A stretch of DNA of 7,239 nucleotides from Desulfovibrio sp. (GTDB lineage Bacteria > Desulfobacterota > Desulfovibrionia > Desulfovibrionales > Desulfovibrionaceae): positions 1 through 7,239 of the forward strand of contig JAISXC010000012.1 in NCBI GenBank assembly GCA_031270875.1. The letters run 5' to 3'. The position numbers and the translations under genes were made by a program. Below are positions 1 through 6,012 of this stretch, one piece after another (positions within the stretch are counted from its first letter, which is position 1; the number at the start of each line of letters is the position of its first letter). Under the pieces are notes generated by a model, which was not told the origin of the DNA, made no database searches, and saw nothing but the letters and a program-made list of their open reading frames with translations.

Positions 1-209
1 CGCATATCCCGCAGGGGATTTACGCCCTTGCGGTCCAGCCTGTAATGAACAAGGCGCGCGCCGAGGCGCGCCAAGGCCGCATTGGCCCGCCCGTCTCCGT
101 CCGGCACGGCGCAGACGACCTCATGCCCGGCATCAAGGACATGCCTCAACAGCACGGTCCAGAAATTGACAAACGCCCCGGCCTGATTGCCGAGGACAAC
201 CATTTTCAT
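1..209 (-). CDS. Glycosyltransferase, GT4-like, N-terminal fragment (runs off left edge)
   Basis: Only the first 69 residues are inside the window. They begin MKMVVLGNQAGAFVNFW and show the opening beta strand, glycine-containing loop and helix of the N-terminal Rossmann-like domain of GT-B glycosyltransferases. Next come a second strand, GHEVVCAVPDGDG, and the segment LDRKGVNPLRDM. The pattern resembles the N-terminus of family 4 glycosyltransferases that build lipopolysaccharide O-chains or capsule by moving a sugar from a nucleotide-sugar donor to a lipid-linked acceptor at the inner face of the cytoplasmic membrane. The start at 209 is supported by a GGAGG ribosome-binding site (complement of 215-219) placed 5 nt upstream. 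A second ATG lies at 203. The donor and acceptor cannot be judged because the C-terminal sugar-nucleotide domain is outside the window. The family call is good; the exact role is unknown. Confidence 0.78.
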   Translation of the reverse strand, partial: MKMVVLGNQAGAFVNFWTVLLRHVLDAGHEVVCAVPDGDGRANAALARLGARLVHYRLDRKGVNPLRDM

Positions 210-295
210 TCCCGCCTCCGCAGAAAGGCTTCGCGCCGCGCCGTCGGGAACCCGCGAGCTTTGCGCCCGCACCTTCCGGAAAACGCCGCGCGCAT

Positions 296-324
296 ACCAT
301 ACAACAAGGGCAGACGGCTGAAAA
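296..324 (-). promoter_or_regulatory. Candidate sigma-70 promoter for the glycosyltransferase gene
   Basis: On the minus strand TTTTCA (319-324) is followed after 17 nt by TATGGT (296-301). Each box matches its consensus at 4 of 6 positions and the spacing is ideal. Transcription would start near 289, giving a leader of about 80 nt before the ATG at 209. An inverted repeat GTTCAA/TTGAAC (351-356 and 365-370) lies just upstream of the -35 box. This is pattern matching only. Confidence 0.3.
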
Positions 325-378
325 GAGGCAGGAGGCTTGATTTCAGGGCGGTTCAATCCCGCGGTTGAACATGATTCG

Positions 379-473
379 GAAATTTTTCATCCGCAAATAA
401 ATTGCGCTTTCCCTTTCGCGGCGGTCGTCCGTGCACGCGGCCACCAGAGCGATTCCAAAGTGAAATTGCTCTG
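379..473 (-). repeat. Intergenic repeat module, copy 1 (palindrome plus GGATGAAAAATTTC motif)
   Basis: The module has two parts. At 445-473 is a 29-nt imperfect palindrome with arms CAGAGCGATT and AATTGCTCTG and a 9-nt centre. At 379-392, 52 nt away, the minus strand reads GGATGAAAAATTTC. The same two parts occur in the same order and nearly the same spacing at 5999-6089 on the opposite strand. The palindromes agree at 22 of 29 positions, and all seven differences are transitions. The palindrome starts 3 nt past the mltA stop codon, so in the mltA transcript it would form a stem-loop at the 3' end. No U-tract follows it, so it looks more like a REP-type mRNA-end or nucleoid element than a classical terminator. 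Confidence 0.6.
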
Positions 474-476
474 AGT

Positions 477-1709
477 TCATTTCGCCACCAACACCCAGGC
501 AGGACCTTTGTCATCCAGATAGCTGGCGACATAATCGGCTCTTTCGCCGGAGCCGCAAAAAATGTCTATCCTGTTGCCCTTGATGGCTCCACCGACATCC
601 TGGGCGAAGCCTATGCCGCGCAACGGCACGCGGCCATGCCGCTGATCGGGCGCATTCACGCCGTAGGCGACGACAGCCCCGAGGGGAATATGGTTCCTCG
701 ACGTGGCAAGAGACAGCCAGGCGTCAACCTCGTGCCCCATGGCGCCAAGGGGGCCGCGGTCGCCGAGGCGGAAAAAAACGTAACTCGGATTGTCATTCAA
801 GATTTCGCGCACCCTGTCCGGGTTTTTCCCGAACCATGCGCGTTGCTCATGAATGTCGCCGCGCTCCAACAGGCCCTTTTCCCGCATTATTTTCCCGGAA
901 CTTTTGTATTTGTGGCCGTTCTGGCAGTCATAATTGACGTAGATCTGCGTGCCGTCCTCAAAAAGCAGACGACCGGAGCCCTGAATCTCCAGGAAGAAGG
1001 AATCGACGGGATCCGCAACCCAGGCAAGTTCAAGCCCTCTGCCGGCAAGAACCTGTTTTTCCTCTATGGTCCGGCGATTGTAAAAACCGCCGCGGCGACG
1101 CCGGTTCTTCAATTCGGGCGGACAATAGTAAATGGCCTGCGGGTAGCCGGCGGTGCGCGTCCGGCTTGCCCGCACCGTCGGTTCGTAATATCCGGAATAG
1201 CTGATTCCTCCACTCAGTTCAATCCAGCGGAAATGCAGCAAAAAAAGCCGGGGTTCGGCATCCAGCAAGGGCAGCAGTTCCCGCAGGCGGGTCAACGTGC
1301 GGGCAAGATCGCCGTAGGTCAATGTCAGCCCGGGGCGTTGCACGGCAACGGCATCGCCGGCTTTTCCCTTGACATAAAGCAGGGATTTGCGCAGGGTGGG
1401 GGCGATATCCATCCAGCTTTTCAGGTTTTGGTTGCCCGGGGCAAGATTGCCGACAAAAAAATCGGGGCTTTCAAAAGCGACAAGCGGGCCAAAGGGCTGA
1501 ATGCCTTTCTCCGGCGTTTTTTTCGCGCAGGCGAAAAGGCAGAGGCAGAACAAAAGCAGGACGGGCAGCGCGGAAGACTTTGCCGCTCCGCCCCGCTTCA
1601 CGCGGTTCCGGATTCGCCCTTTCAGGCCGGGCAAAGCGTCATCCGGGTCGTTGCTTTTCGAAAATCGCGCCTGACGCGGCGCGGTCAAGACAGGTGTCCG
1701 TTCGTGCAT
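477..1709 (-). CDS. mltA: Membrane-bound lytic murein transglycosylase A (MltA), lipoprotein
   Basis: Cleaves the MurNAc-GlcNAc bond of peptidoglycan with formation of 1,6-anhydro-MurNAc, acting from the inner leaflet of the outer membrane. With the ATG at 1709 the protein has 410 residues. A hydrophobic stretch (about 47-60) ends in the lipobox LFAC, with Cys61 as the lipidated residue. The MltA core then shows SGYYEP (172-177), FFLEIQGSGRL (238-248), NGHKYKS (264-270) and NPSYVFFR (307-314). The C-terminal 3D domain has AQDVGGAIKG (369-378) and IDIF. Asp371 and Asp382 are 11 residues apart, as are Asp297 and catalytic Asp308 of E. coli MltA. The start is uncertain: the ATG at 1709 leaves an unusually long 45-residue positively charged leader and overlaps the thioesterase start by 6 nt. 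An in-frame GTG at 1601 gives 374 residues, close to E. coli MltA (365), and a textbook lipoprotein signal (VKRGGAAKSS then hydrophobic core). Function is secure. Confidence 0.95.
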   Translation of the reverse strand: MHERTPVLTAPRQARFSKSNDPDDALPGLKGRIRNRVKRGGAAKSSALPVLLLFCLCLFACAKKTPEKGIQPFGPLVAFESPDFFVGNLAPGNQNLKSWMDIAPTLRKSLLYVKGKAGDAVAVQRPGLTLTYGDLARTLTRLRELLPLLDAEPRLFLLHFRWIELSGGISYSGYYEPTVRASRTRTAGYPQAIYYCPPELKNRRRRGGFYNRRTIEEKQVLAGRGLELAWVADPVDSFFLEIQGSGRLLFEDGTQIYVNYDCQNGHKYKSSGKIMREKGLLERGDIHEQRAWFGKNPDRVREILNDNPSYVFFRLGDRGPLGAMGHEVDAWLSLATSRNHIPLGAVVAYGVNAPDQRHGRVPLRGIGFAQDVGGAIKGNRIDIFCGSGERADYVASYLDDKGPAWVLVAK

Positions 1710-2117
1710 GATTTTCCCGTTCCTGATATCTGGCTCCCCCATCGTGTGTCCTATGGGGAAACCGACACGATGGGCGTGTTGTACTACGCTGAATATCTGC
1801 ACCTTTTTGAGCGGGCCCGCAACGAATATACCCGCCAGTACGGCATGAGCTACAGCGTTGTGGAGCAACGGGGCATTTTTCTGCCGGTACGCGAGGCTCA
1901 GTGCCGCTATCGCGCGCCGGCCCGCTATGATGACCTGTTGCATGTCCGCGCGGGCGTCAGTGAATGGAAGCGCGCGTCTCTGCGCTTTGTATACGAGATA
2001 TGGGCCCAGGACAAGACGCAACTTCTGGCCGAAGGAATGACGCAGCACGCATTCGTCGACAGGGGAGGCAAGCCGGTTGCGGTCCCGCCGTGGTTCAGGG
2101 AGACATTCCTGAAGTGA
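1704..2117 (+). CDS. ybgC: YbgC/FadM-family acyl-CoA thioesterase (hotdog fold)
   Basis: A 137-residue single-domain hotdog protein predicted to hydrolyse acyl-CoA thioesters in the cytoplasm. The N-terminal signature HRVSYGETDTMGVLYYAEYL (13-32) followed by FERAR (35-39) is the 4-hydroxybenzoyl-CoA thioesterase/YbgC motif, and Asp21 is at the catalytic aspartate position. The rest (FLPVREAQCRYRAPARYDDLL, then VRAGVSEWKRASLRFVYEI) gives the long strands of the fold. The start is GTG at 1704: it is the only start that leaves the complete motif with a short leader, and AGGTG (1692-1696) lies 7 nt upstream. The frame stays open far upstream, antisense to mltA, but that part has no thioesterase homology. 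In many proteobacteria ybgC heads the tol-pal cluster; here no tol genes are visible, so the substrate (short acyl-CoA or acyl-ACP) is not indicated by context. The stop is 1 nt from the stop of the convergent gene. Confidence 0.92.
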   Translation: MHDFPVPDIWLPHRVSYGETDTMGVLYYAEYLHLFERARNEYTRQYGMSYSVVEQRGIFLPVREAQCRYRAPARYDDLLHVRAGVSEWKRASLRFVYEIWAQDKTQLLAEGMTQHAFVDRGGKPVAVPPWFRETFLK

Positions 2118-2118
2118 C

Positions 2119-2655
2119 TTATGATTTGAGAGCGTTGTCCGGGCCGCGGTCCGGCGCACGCCGTAAAAATGTCGCCGGTACTGTTCCGGCGCGCTTTTCG
2201 CCGCGCAGGTATGCTGTCAGGTTGCGCATCAGCCCGGCCAGGTCGGCGAATTTCTCTTCACAGCCGACACCGCTCAACAGCCAGCACTCCTTGCCGCGCA
2301 ATACCCTGCGCGTGTGGTGCAAGGTTCGTTCACGCATGTCAAGAGTTATGCGCAGGACGCCGTCCGGCGTATTCACCAACAGCGCTGAACCTTGTGCGCT
2401 GAGCGAAAATCCCGCGCGATCGCCCTCCAGATGCAGCAAATCGGCTATGGCGGCATGGGCCAGGCGAAGATGTTCGCTCCGGGAAATATTTTTCGCATCG
2501 TCCAGAAGACGCTGTTCCCCGGCGCGAATGTCTTCATAATGACGCATTCTGGTCTGTTCCAGCGTGCCGAGGCCGCGCCTCAACATGCGAAGGCAGAAAA
2601 TCATGCCGATCATCACCACAATGAGAGCGGGAACCCATTCGAGCAGCATGGTCAT
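2119..2655 (-). CDS. Hypothetical small membrane-anchored protein
   Basis: I do not recognise this 178-residue protein. Residues 4-24 form one clear membrane span (LLEWVPALIVVMIGMIFC and on), followed by basic residues (RMLRRG), which suggests an N-out, C-in single-pass anchor. Residues 31-77 are charged and helix-prone. Residues 82-130 look like beta strands (FSLSAQGSALLVNTPDGVLRI, TLDMRERTLHHTRRV, CWLLSGVG). The tail (about 151-172) is basic. No catalytic motif stands out; the cysteines are at 21, 124 and 132. Two starts are possible: ATG at 2655, or ATG at 2649, which has AGGA at a better distance (7 nt) and would give 176 residues. The gene is convergent with the thioesterase (1 nt gap) and divergent from prmA (126 nt intergenic). 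Normal codon use and a consistent fold pattern support a real gene. Confidence 0.75.
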   Translation of the reverse strand: MTMLLEWVPALIVVMIGMIFCLRMLRRGLGTLEQTRMRHYEDIRAGEQRLLDDAKNISRSEHLRLAHAAIADLLHLEGDRAGFSLSAQGSALLVNTPDGVLRITLDMRERTLHHTRRVLRGKECWLLSGVGCEEKFADLAGLMRNLTAYLRGEKRAGTVPATFLRRAPDRGPDNALKS

Positions 2656-2751
2656 GTCCTGTTCTTTCCGGTATCTGTGGTTGGGGGAAGGACAAAGTAC
2701 AGGATTTCCCCTCCCAAAACAAGCCTGTTGCCGCCCGGACGCCGGAACGAC

Positions 2752-2780
2752 TTGACAGGCCGGGCCACCGGCGCTACTGC
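2752..2780 (+). promoter_or_regulatory. Candidate -35 box upstream of prmA
   Basis: A perfect TTGACA (2752-2757) is followed after exactly 17 nt by TACTGC (2775-2780), which is a poor -10 box (only the first two bases match). If used, transcription would start at about 2786-2788, that is at or inside the prmA start region (ATG at 2782 and 2788), implying a leaderless or nearly leaderless message. The true promoter may instead lie further upstream in 2656-2751. The rest of that intergenic stretch shows no convincing box in the plus direction. Confidence 0.25.
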
Positions 2781-2781
2781 A

Positions 2782-3651
2782 ATGAACATGAAATCCTGTT
2801 TTTGTCTGGAGATATCAGCGCCCGCCGGCAGGGATGCCGAGCTGCTCAGCGGATTTTTGGCCTTGCATGCCCCCCACGGATGGGAAGAACAGGATGTTTC
2901 CGACGCCGAAACGCTCTTTCGCATCTGCAGCGAACATGCCGGATATGTTCTGAAGGTGCGAAACGCCGTTCAGGAGAGCATGCCCGGCCTCATCTGCCGT
3001 CTGGCGGAACTGGAGGGACGGGATTGGCTTTCCGCCTGGCGGGAGTATTTTACCCCCGTGGCGTGCGGAACCCGTTTTGTGGTTTTGCCGCCGTGGCTGG
3101 CGCGACATCAGGATTTTTCAAATAGAACGCCGATCATTATTGATCCAAAGAGCGCTTTCGGCACCGGGCATCATGCCACAACCGTCCTTTGCCTGCGCGC
3201 TTTGAGCGATTTGCTGGATTCAGGGCGCATACGGCCCGGTCGGAAATTTCTGGATCTCGGCACCGGATCGGGGGTGCTGGCCATAGCCTGTTCCAGAAGC
3301 GGCCTTGCCGGACTTGCTTTGGATATTGACCAGCTTGCCGTGGAGAATGCCCTGGAAAACAAACGGCTCAACAGGGCTGAAAATTTTGAAGTGCGTAACG
3401 GCGGCCCGGAGCTCGCGGCGGAGTATGCCGTCGATGGGGCTTACGGCGTGATACTCGCCAATATTCTGGCCGGTCCCTTGGTGGAATTCGCTCCCGCGCT
3501 CGCCGGAATCCTTGCCGGGGACGGATGCCTGATACTTTCCGGCATACTTGAAAACCAGGCTGACGAAGTGGAAGCGGCATACAGGGCGGAAGGTCTGCAA
3601 GAGGCGGGGCGCATTCATGACGAGGGATGGGTCGCCCTTGTCTGGAGCTGA
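2782..3651 (+). CDS. prmA: Ribosomal protein L11 methyltransferase (PrmA)
   Basis: A cytoplasmic SAM-dependent methyltransferase that trimethylates lysines and the N-terminus of ribosomal protein L11 (RplK). The 289-residue protein has a small N-terminal substrate-recognition domain (about 1-100) and a class I methyltransferase domain. Diagnostic motifs are IDPKSAFGTGHHATT (120-134), the PrmA form of the FGTGxHxTT loop; SAM motif I FLDLGTGSG (156-164); the acidic end of strand 2, LALDID (178-183); and ANILAGPL (226-233), which is the PrmA version of the catalytic NPP-like motif. Its length matches the family (E. coli 293). The start is ATG at 2782, with a second ATG at 2788; no clear Shine-Dalgarno sequence precedes either, which is unusual beside its neighbours. 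The gene is divergent from the small membrane-protein gene and converges on the YcaO gene with an 11-nt gap. Confidence 0.95.
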   Translation: MNMKSCFCLEISAPAGRDAELLSGFLALHAPHGWEEQDVSDAETLFRICSEHAGYVLKVRNAVQESMPGLICRLAELEGRDWLSAWREYFTPVACGTRFVVLPPWLARHQDFSNRTPIIIDPKSAFGTGHHATTVLCLRALSDLLDSGRIRPGRKFLDLGTGSGVLAIACSRSGLAGLALDIDQLAVENALENKRLNRAENFEVRNGGPELAAEYAVDGAYGVILANILAGPLVEFAPALAGILAGDGCLILSGILENQADEVEAAYRAEGLQEAGRIHDEGWVALVWS

Positions 3652-3662
3652 GGCGGGGCGGC

Positions 3663-5405
3663 TCATACCCCTGTCAACTGCTCAAGATGTTCCCGCGCGA
3701 ATGCAAGCGACGGGTCAATTTCCAGGGCGGCGCGCAACAGGCGGACCGCCTCTTCTTTTTCTCCCAAAAATTTTCGGCACAGACCCAGATTGGCGATATC
3801 CATCACGGAGCCTTTGTCAATTCTGAGCGCCGCCGCAAACGCCCGCGCCGCCTCGTCATAACTGCGCGTCCTGAAATAGGCCACGCCGAGCAGATTGGCG
3901 TATTCCTTCATATCGGGACAAAGCTGAAACGCCTTCTCAAGCATGGGCAGCGCGTCTTGCCAACGGTTCTCCAGAGTATCGACATAGCCTGCGTAGAATG
4001 CCGCCAAGGCGGCGGAATCCGCATCGGGCTGCGCGGGCAGCGCCTTGAGAAACTGCTCGCGCGCCGCGTTGAACCGCCGGAGGCGCATGGCCAGCATCCC
4101 CCTGAAGAACGGCAGGAAATGGGCTCCGGGATAGCATTCCGCAAGCACTTTGAAGCCGGCGGCAGCTTCGTTCTCCGTGCCTTGTTCGGTCAGCTTGCGC
4201 CCGACAAAAAGCCCCAGACTCTGGTTGCGGTCACGCTCGCGGAAGGCGAGTCCGGGGACAACGCAGTAGTGGGCGGGGATTCCGATCCGCGGGTGCGTCG
4301 TTTCCACGGCATAGGCTTCCAGAGGGGCAAGACCGCGCAGGGCCGCCAGAAGTTCTTCGCGGATGTCGGAATTCTCCACGCTCGGCAGTTGCGAAAGCGG
4401 TATCGCCGGACCCCGCAGGAGCCATTCGGCGTCTTCAAGAGCGGAAAATTTCGGCAGCCCCGAAGCTTCATAGCAGGCTCCGGTGCAAAAGTCGCCGGCG
4501 AGCTGCGCGACTTCGGTTATGGCCCGTATGGCCGCTTTGGCCGGCGTGGCGGCCGTGCCCGCCGTAAAAACGATTTCCGAGCGTTCAGGGAATGTGGCGG
4601 GATCCCATGCGACGGCGCCCACGGTGGGCAACGGCATACCCAGAGAAAAATCCTTGAGAATCAGCCGCACGCCGTTTTGTTCAAAAGCGGACAGGAGGGT
4701 TTCAAGGGAGGGATCGGCACAGCCCCTCGCGTCGATTGTCGGCGTTTGGCCGCGACCGCGGTCGACAAGACAGCAGACATGACGCTCCACAAGTTCGCTT
4801 ATGCCCTGCAACAGGGATTCTTCCGGCGTATTCCCTGCGGATGTGCCGTTGAACTCGCCGAGCAGCTTGAACCAGTCCAGCGGCAGCCAGGTAATGCGTT
4901 CGCCGCGCAGATGCGTCGCCGGGTAAAAAAGCCAGGGCGTAAGGTCAAGCACGCGGCGCGCGGGTTCCGGATCCAGCGTGTCGTCCACGGAACGCAGCAT
5001 GGCCGAAATCGGCAGCATGTCCTCATTGAAGCGGAAAGCCGCCTCGCTCCATGTCAGACGTTCCGTGTGCGGCCTTTCATTCCAGAAGCTGAAAAAGGCA
5101 TAGCGCTCCATAAGTTCCATAAGCGCGGAAGCCTGGGCCTGCTCCGGCGAGGAACCCTTGCCCATTTGTTTGCGCGTGGGCATGATCCTGCGGGCGTCCG
5201 CGCCGCAAACGCTCAAATATACGGGTATGCCGAGGCGGCCGACGTCAATTCGTCTGGTTTCGGCAAGTATGTCCAGATTGACGGCGGCGAGGCGTTCCCG
5301 CACACGGCGTATGGTCCGGTCCGGAGCCACGGCCTTGTCGAGATCGCGCGTGTAGCCTTTTCCGCAAGGGGAAAGGCGCACCAGGGGAAGACTCTGATGT
5401 CGCAT
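3663..5405 (-). CDS. YcaO-domain ATP-dependent enzyme with C-terminal TPR repeats
   Basis: 580 residues. Residues about 15-395 form a YcaO domain, a family that uses ATP to activate backbone amides for cyclodehydration, thioamidation or related chemistry. Conserved ATP/Mg sites are visible: GKGSS (82-86) with SALMELMER (93-101; Glu97, Glu100, Arg101); NGTSAGNTPEE (186-196) with GISELVER (201-208; Asn192, Glu196, Glu204, Glu207, Arg208, aligning with Asn187, Glu191, Glu199, Glu202 and Arg203 of E. coli YcaO); and IRAITEVAQ (293-301). The opening GKGYTRDLDKAVAPDRTI (15-32) is like the YcaO proteins of archaea and deltaproteobacteria. Residues about 430-567 hold roughly four TPR units, the clearest at 465-497, 499-532 and 533-566, probably a protein-binding surface. 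The C-terminus lacks the PxPxP tail of azoline-forming YcaO enzymes. No TfuA, E1-like or peptide gene adjoins it. It follows cheW by 69 nt on the same strand; the SD is weak. The family call is secure, the substrate unknown. Confidence 0.92.
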   Translation of the reverse strand: MRHQSLPLVRLSPCGKGYTRDLDKAVAPDRTIRRVRERLAAVNLDILAETRRIDVGRLGIPVYLSVCGADARRIMPTRKQMGKGSSPEQAQASALMELMERYAFFSFWNERPHTERLTWSEAAFRFNEDMLPISAMLRSVDDTLDPEPARRVLDLTPWLFYPATHLRGERITWLPLDWFKLLGEFNGTSAGNTPEESLLQGISELVERHVCCLVDRGRGQTPTIDARGCADPSLETLLSAFEQNGVRLILKDFSLGMPLPTVGAVAWDPATFPERSEIVFTAGTAATPAKAAIRAITEVAQLAGDFCTGACYEASGLPKFSALEDAEWLLRGPAIPLSQLPSVENSDIREELLAALRGLAPLEAYAVETTHPRIGIPAHYCVVPGLAFRERDRNQSLGLFVGRKLTEQGTENEAAAGFKVLAECYPGAHFLPFFRGMLAMRLRRFNAAREQFLKALPAQPDADSAALAAFYAGYVDTLENRWQDALPMLEKAFQLCPDMKEYANLLGVAYFRTRSYDEAARAFAAALRIDKGSVMDIANLGLCRKFLGEKEEAVRLLRAALEIDPSLAFAREHLEQLTGV

Positions 5406-5417
5406 TTCGCTTTTACA

Positions 5418-5469
5418 GGCGTCGTTTCCCCGGGGCGCCCGAAGACCGGGAACCCGAAAAGACGACGCC
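5418..5469 (-). other. GC-rich stem-loop between cheW and the YcaO gene
   Basis: The outer arms GGCGTCGT (5418-5425) and ACGACGCC (5462-5469) are perfectly complementary over 8 bp. Inside, TTCCCCGG (5426-5433) pairs with CCGGGAA (5446-5452) with one bulge, and the remaining 9 nt (5453-5461) form a one-sided internal loop. The structure fills most of the 69-nt gap and ends 12 nt before the YcaO start codon. It is not followed by a U-run on the minus strand, so it is not a classical terminator. It could be a processing or stability element, or an attenuator that sets the cheW to ycaO ratio. Confidence 0.55.
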
Positions 5470-5474
5470 GGAGT

Positions 5475-5951
5475 TTACATCGTGCCCAGCAATTCCATAT
5501 CGCCGCTGGAAAGAAGTCTGTCCAGATCCAGCATGATCAAAAGGCGATCCTGCAATTTGCCGACGCCGCTGATGTAATCGGAATCCACGCCGGCGACGAC
5601 GGGCGGCGGCGGCTCCACTGTGCTTGCGGGAATGCGGAGCACTTCGGAAACCGCGTCCACCACAAAACCAACAATGATGTTGTTGATTTCAATCACGATA
5701 ATACGCGTGTTCTTGTCGTGCGCTTTCGGCATCAGTCCGAAACGGCGGCGCAGGTCAATGATCGGTATCACCTTGCCGCGCAGATTGATGACGCCTTCGA
5801 CAAACTCCGGTGCCCGGGGAACCTTGGTGATTTCCATGGTACGTATGATTTCCTGCACCTTGAGAATGTTGACCCCAAATTCCTCTTCGCCGATGCTGAA
5901 CGTGACCAGTTGGAGAAGTTCGTCGTCCTGTCTTTTCTGGGTTGGGTCCAT
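5475..5951 (-). CDS. cheW: Chemotaxis adaptor protein CheW
   Basis: A cytoplasmic scaffold that couples methyl-accepting chemoreceptors to the histidine kinase CheA. The 158-residue protein is a single CheW/SH3-like domain: LQLVTFSIGEEEFGVNILKV (13-32), the receptor-binding patch INLRGKVIPIIDLRRRFG (55-72), IIVIEI (84-89) and FVVDAVSEVLRI (96-107), ending LQDRLLIMLDLDRLL (133-147). Length and motifs match stand-alone CheW. I chose the ATG at 5951 because GGAG (complement of 5957-5960) lies 5 nt upstream and the family begins near here. An in-frame ATG at 5990 would add 13 residues without homology. No cheA or receptor gene is in view, so this is a solitary cheW as often occurs in organisms with many chemosensory proteins. 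It is the likely first gene of a two-gene unit with the YcaO gene. Confidence 0.95.
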   Translation of the reverse strand: MDPTQKRQDDELLQLVTFSIGEEEFGVNILKVQEIIRTMEITKVPRAPEFVEGVINLRGKVIPIIDLRRRFGLMPKAHDKNTRIIVIEINNIIVGFVVDAVSEVLRIPASTVEPPPPVVAGVDSDYISGVGKLQDRLLIMLDLDRLLSSGDMELLGTM

Positions 5952-5981
5952 ACGCACTCCATAGGGCATTGTAATTTTGAG

Positions 5982-6012
5982 ATTATCCACGCGGTCGCCA
6001 GAGCGGTTTCAA
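5982..6012 (-). promoter_or_regulatory. Candidate cheW-proximal sigma-70 promoter inside the repeat
   Basis: On the minus strand TTGAAA (6007-6012, 5 of 6 to consensus) lies 19 nt from GATAAT (5982-5987, 5 of 6). The spacer is longer than the ideal 17. The -35 box sits in the centre of the repeat palindrome (5999-6027), so the repeat may have donated part of a promoter. The leader to the cheW ATG would be about 25 nt. Confidence 0.3.

Noticed and set aside
348..362. T-arm-like hairpin GCGG-TTCAATC-CCGC suggesting a tRNA
   Set aside because: The 7-nt loop fits the tRNA T-loop pattern, but the flanking sequence gives no acceptor stem, D-arm or anticodon arm at the required distances.
402..1703. 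Long open plus-strand frame upstream of and in frame with the thioesterase
   Set aside because: It is the antisense of mltA, whose minus-strand product is unambiguous. The translated stretch has no thioesterase or other family features and reflects codon bias leaving the antisense frame open.
1710..2159. N-terminal extension of the mltA reading frame to 2159
   Set aside because: It lies antisense to the well-supported thioesterase gene and precedes the lipoprotein signal peptide, so it cannot be part of MltA.
2680..2720. TGGGGGAA ... TTTCCCCTCCCA dyad in the prmA upstream region as an operator
   Set aside because: The arms pair only with gaps and the sequence is mostly G-runs against C-runs, so chance pairing is likely.
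3652..3662. Terminator between the convergent prmA and YcaO genes
   Set aside because: The gap is only 11 nt and neither strand shows a stem followed by a U-run across the junction; any terminator would have to lie inside the opposing gene.
5952..5990. Longer cheW starting at ATG 5990
   Set aside because: The extra 13 residues have no CheW similarity and cover the GGAG ribosome-binding site that serves the ATG at 5951.
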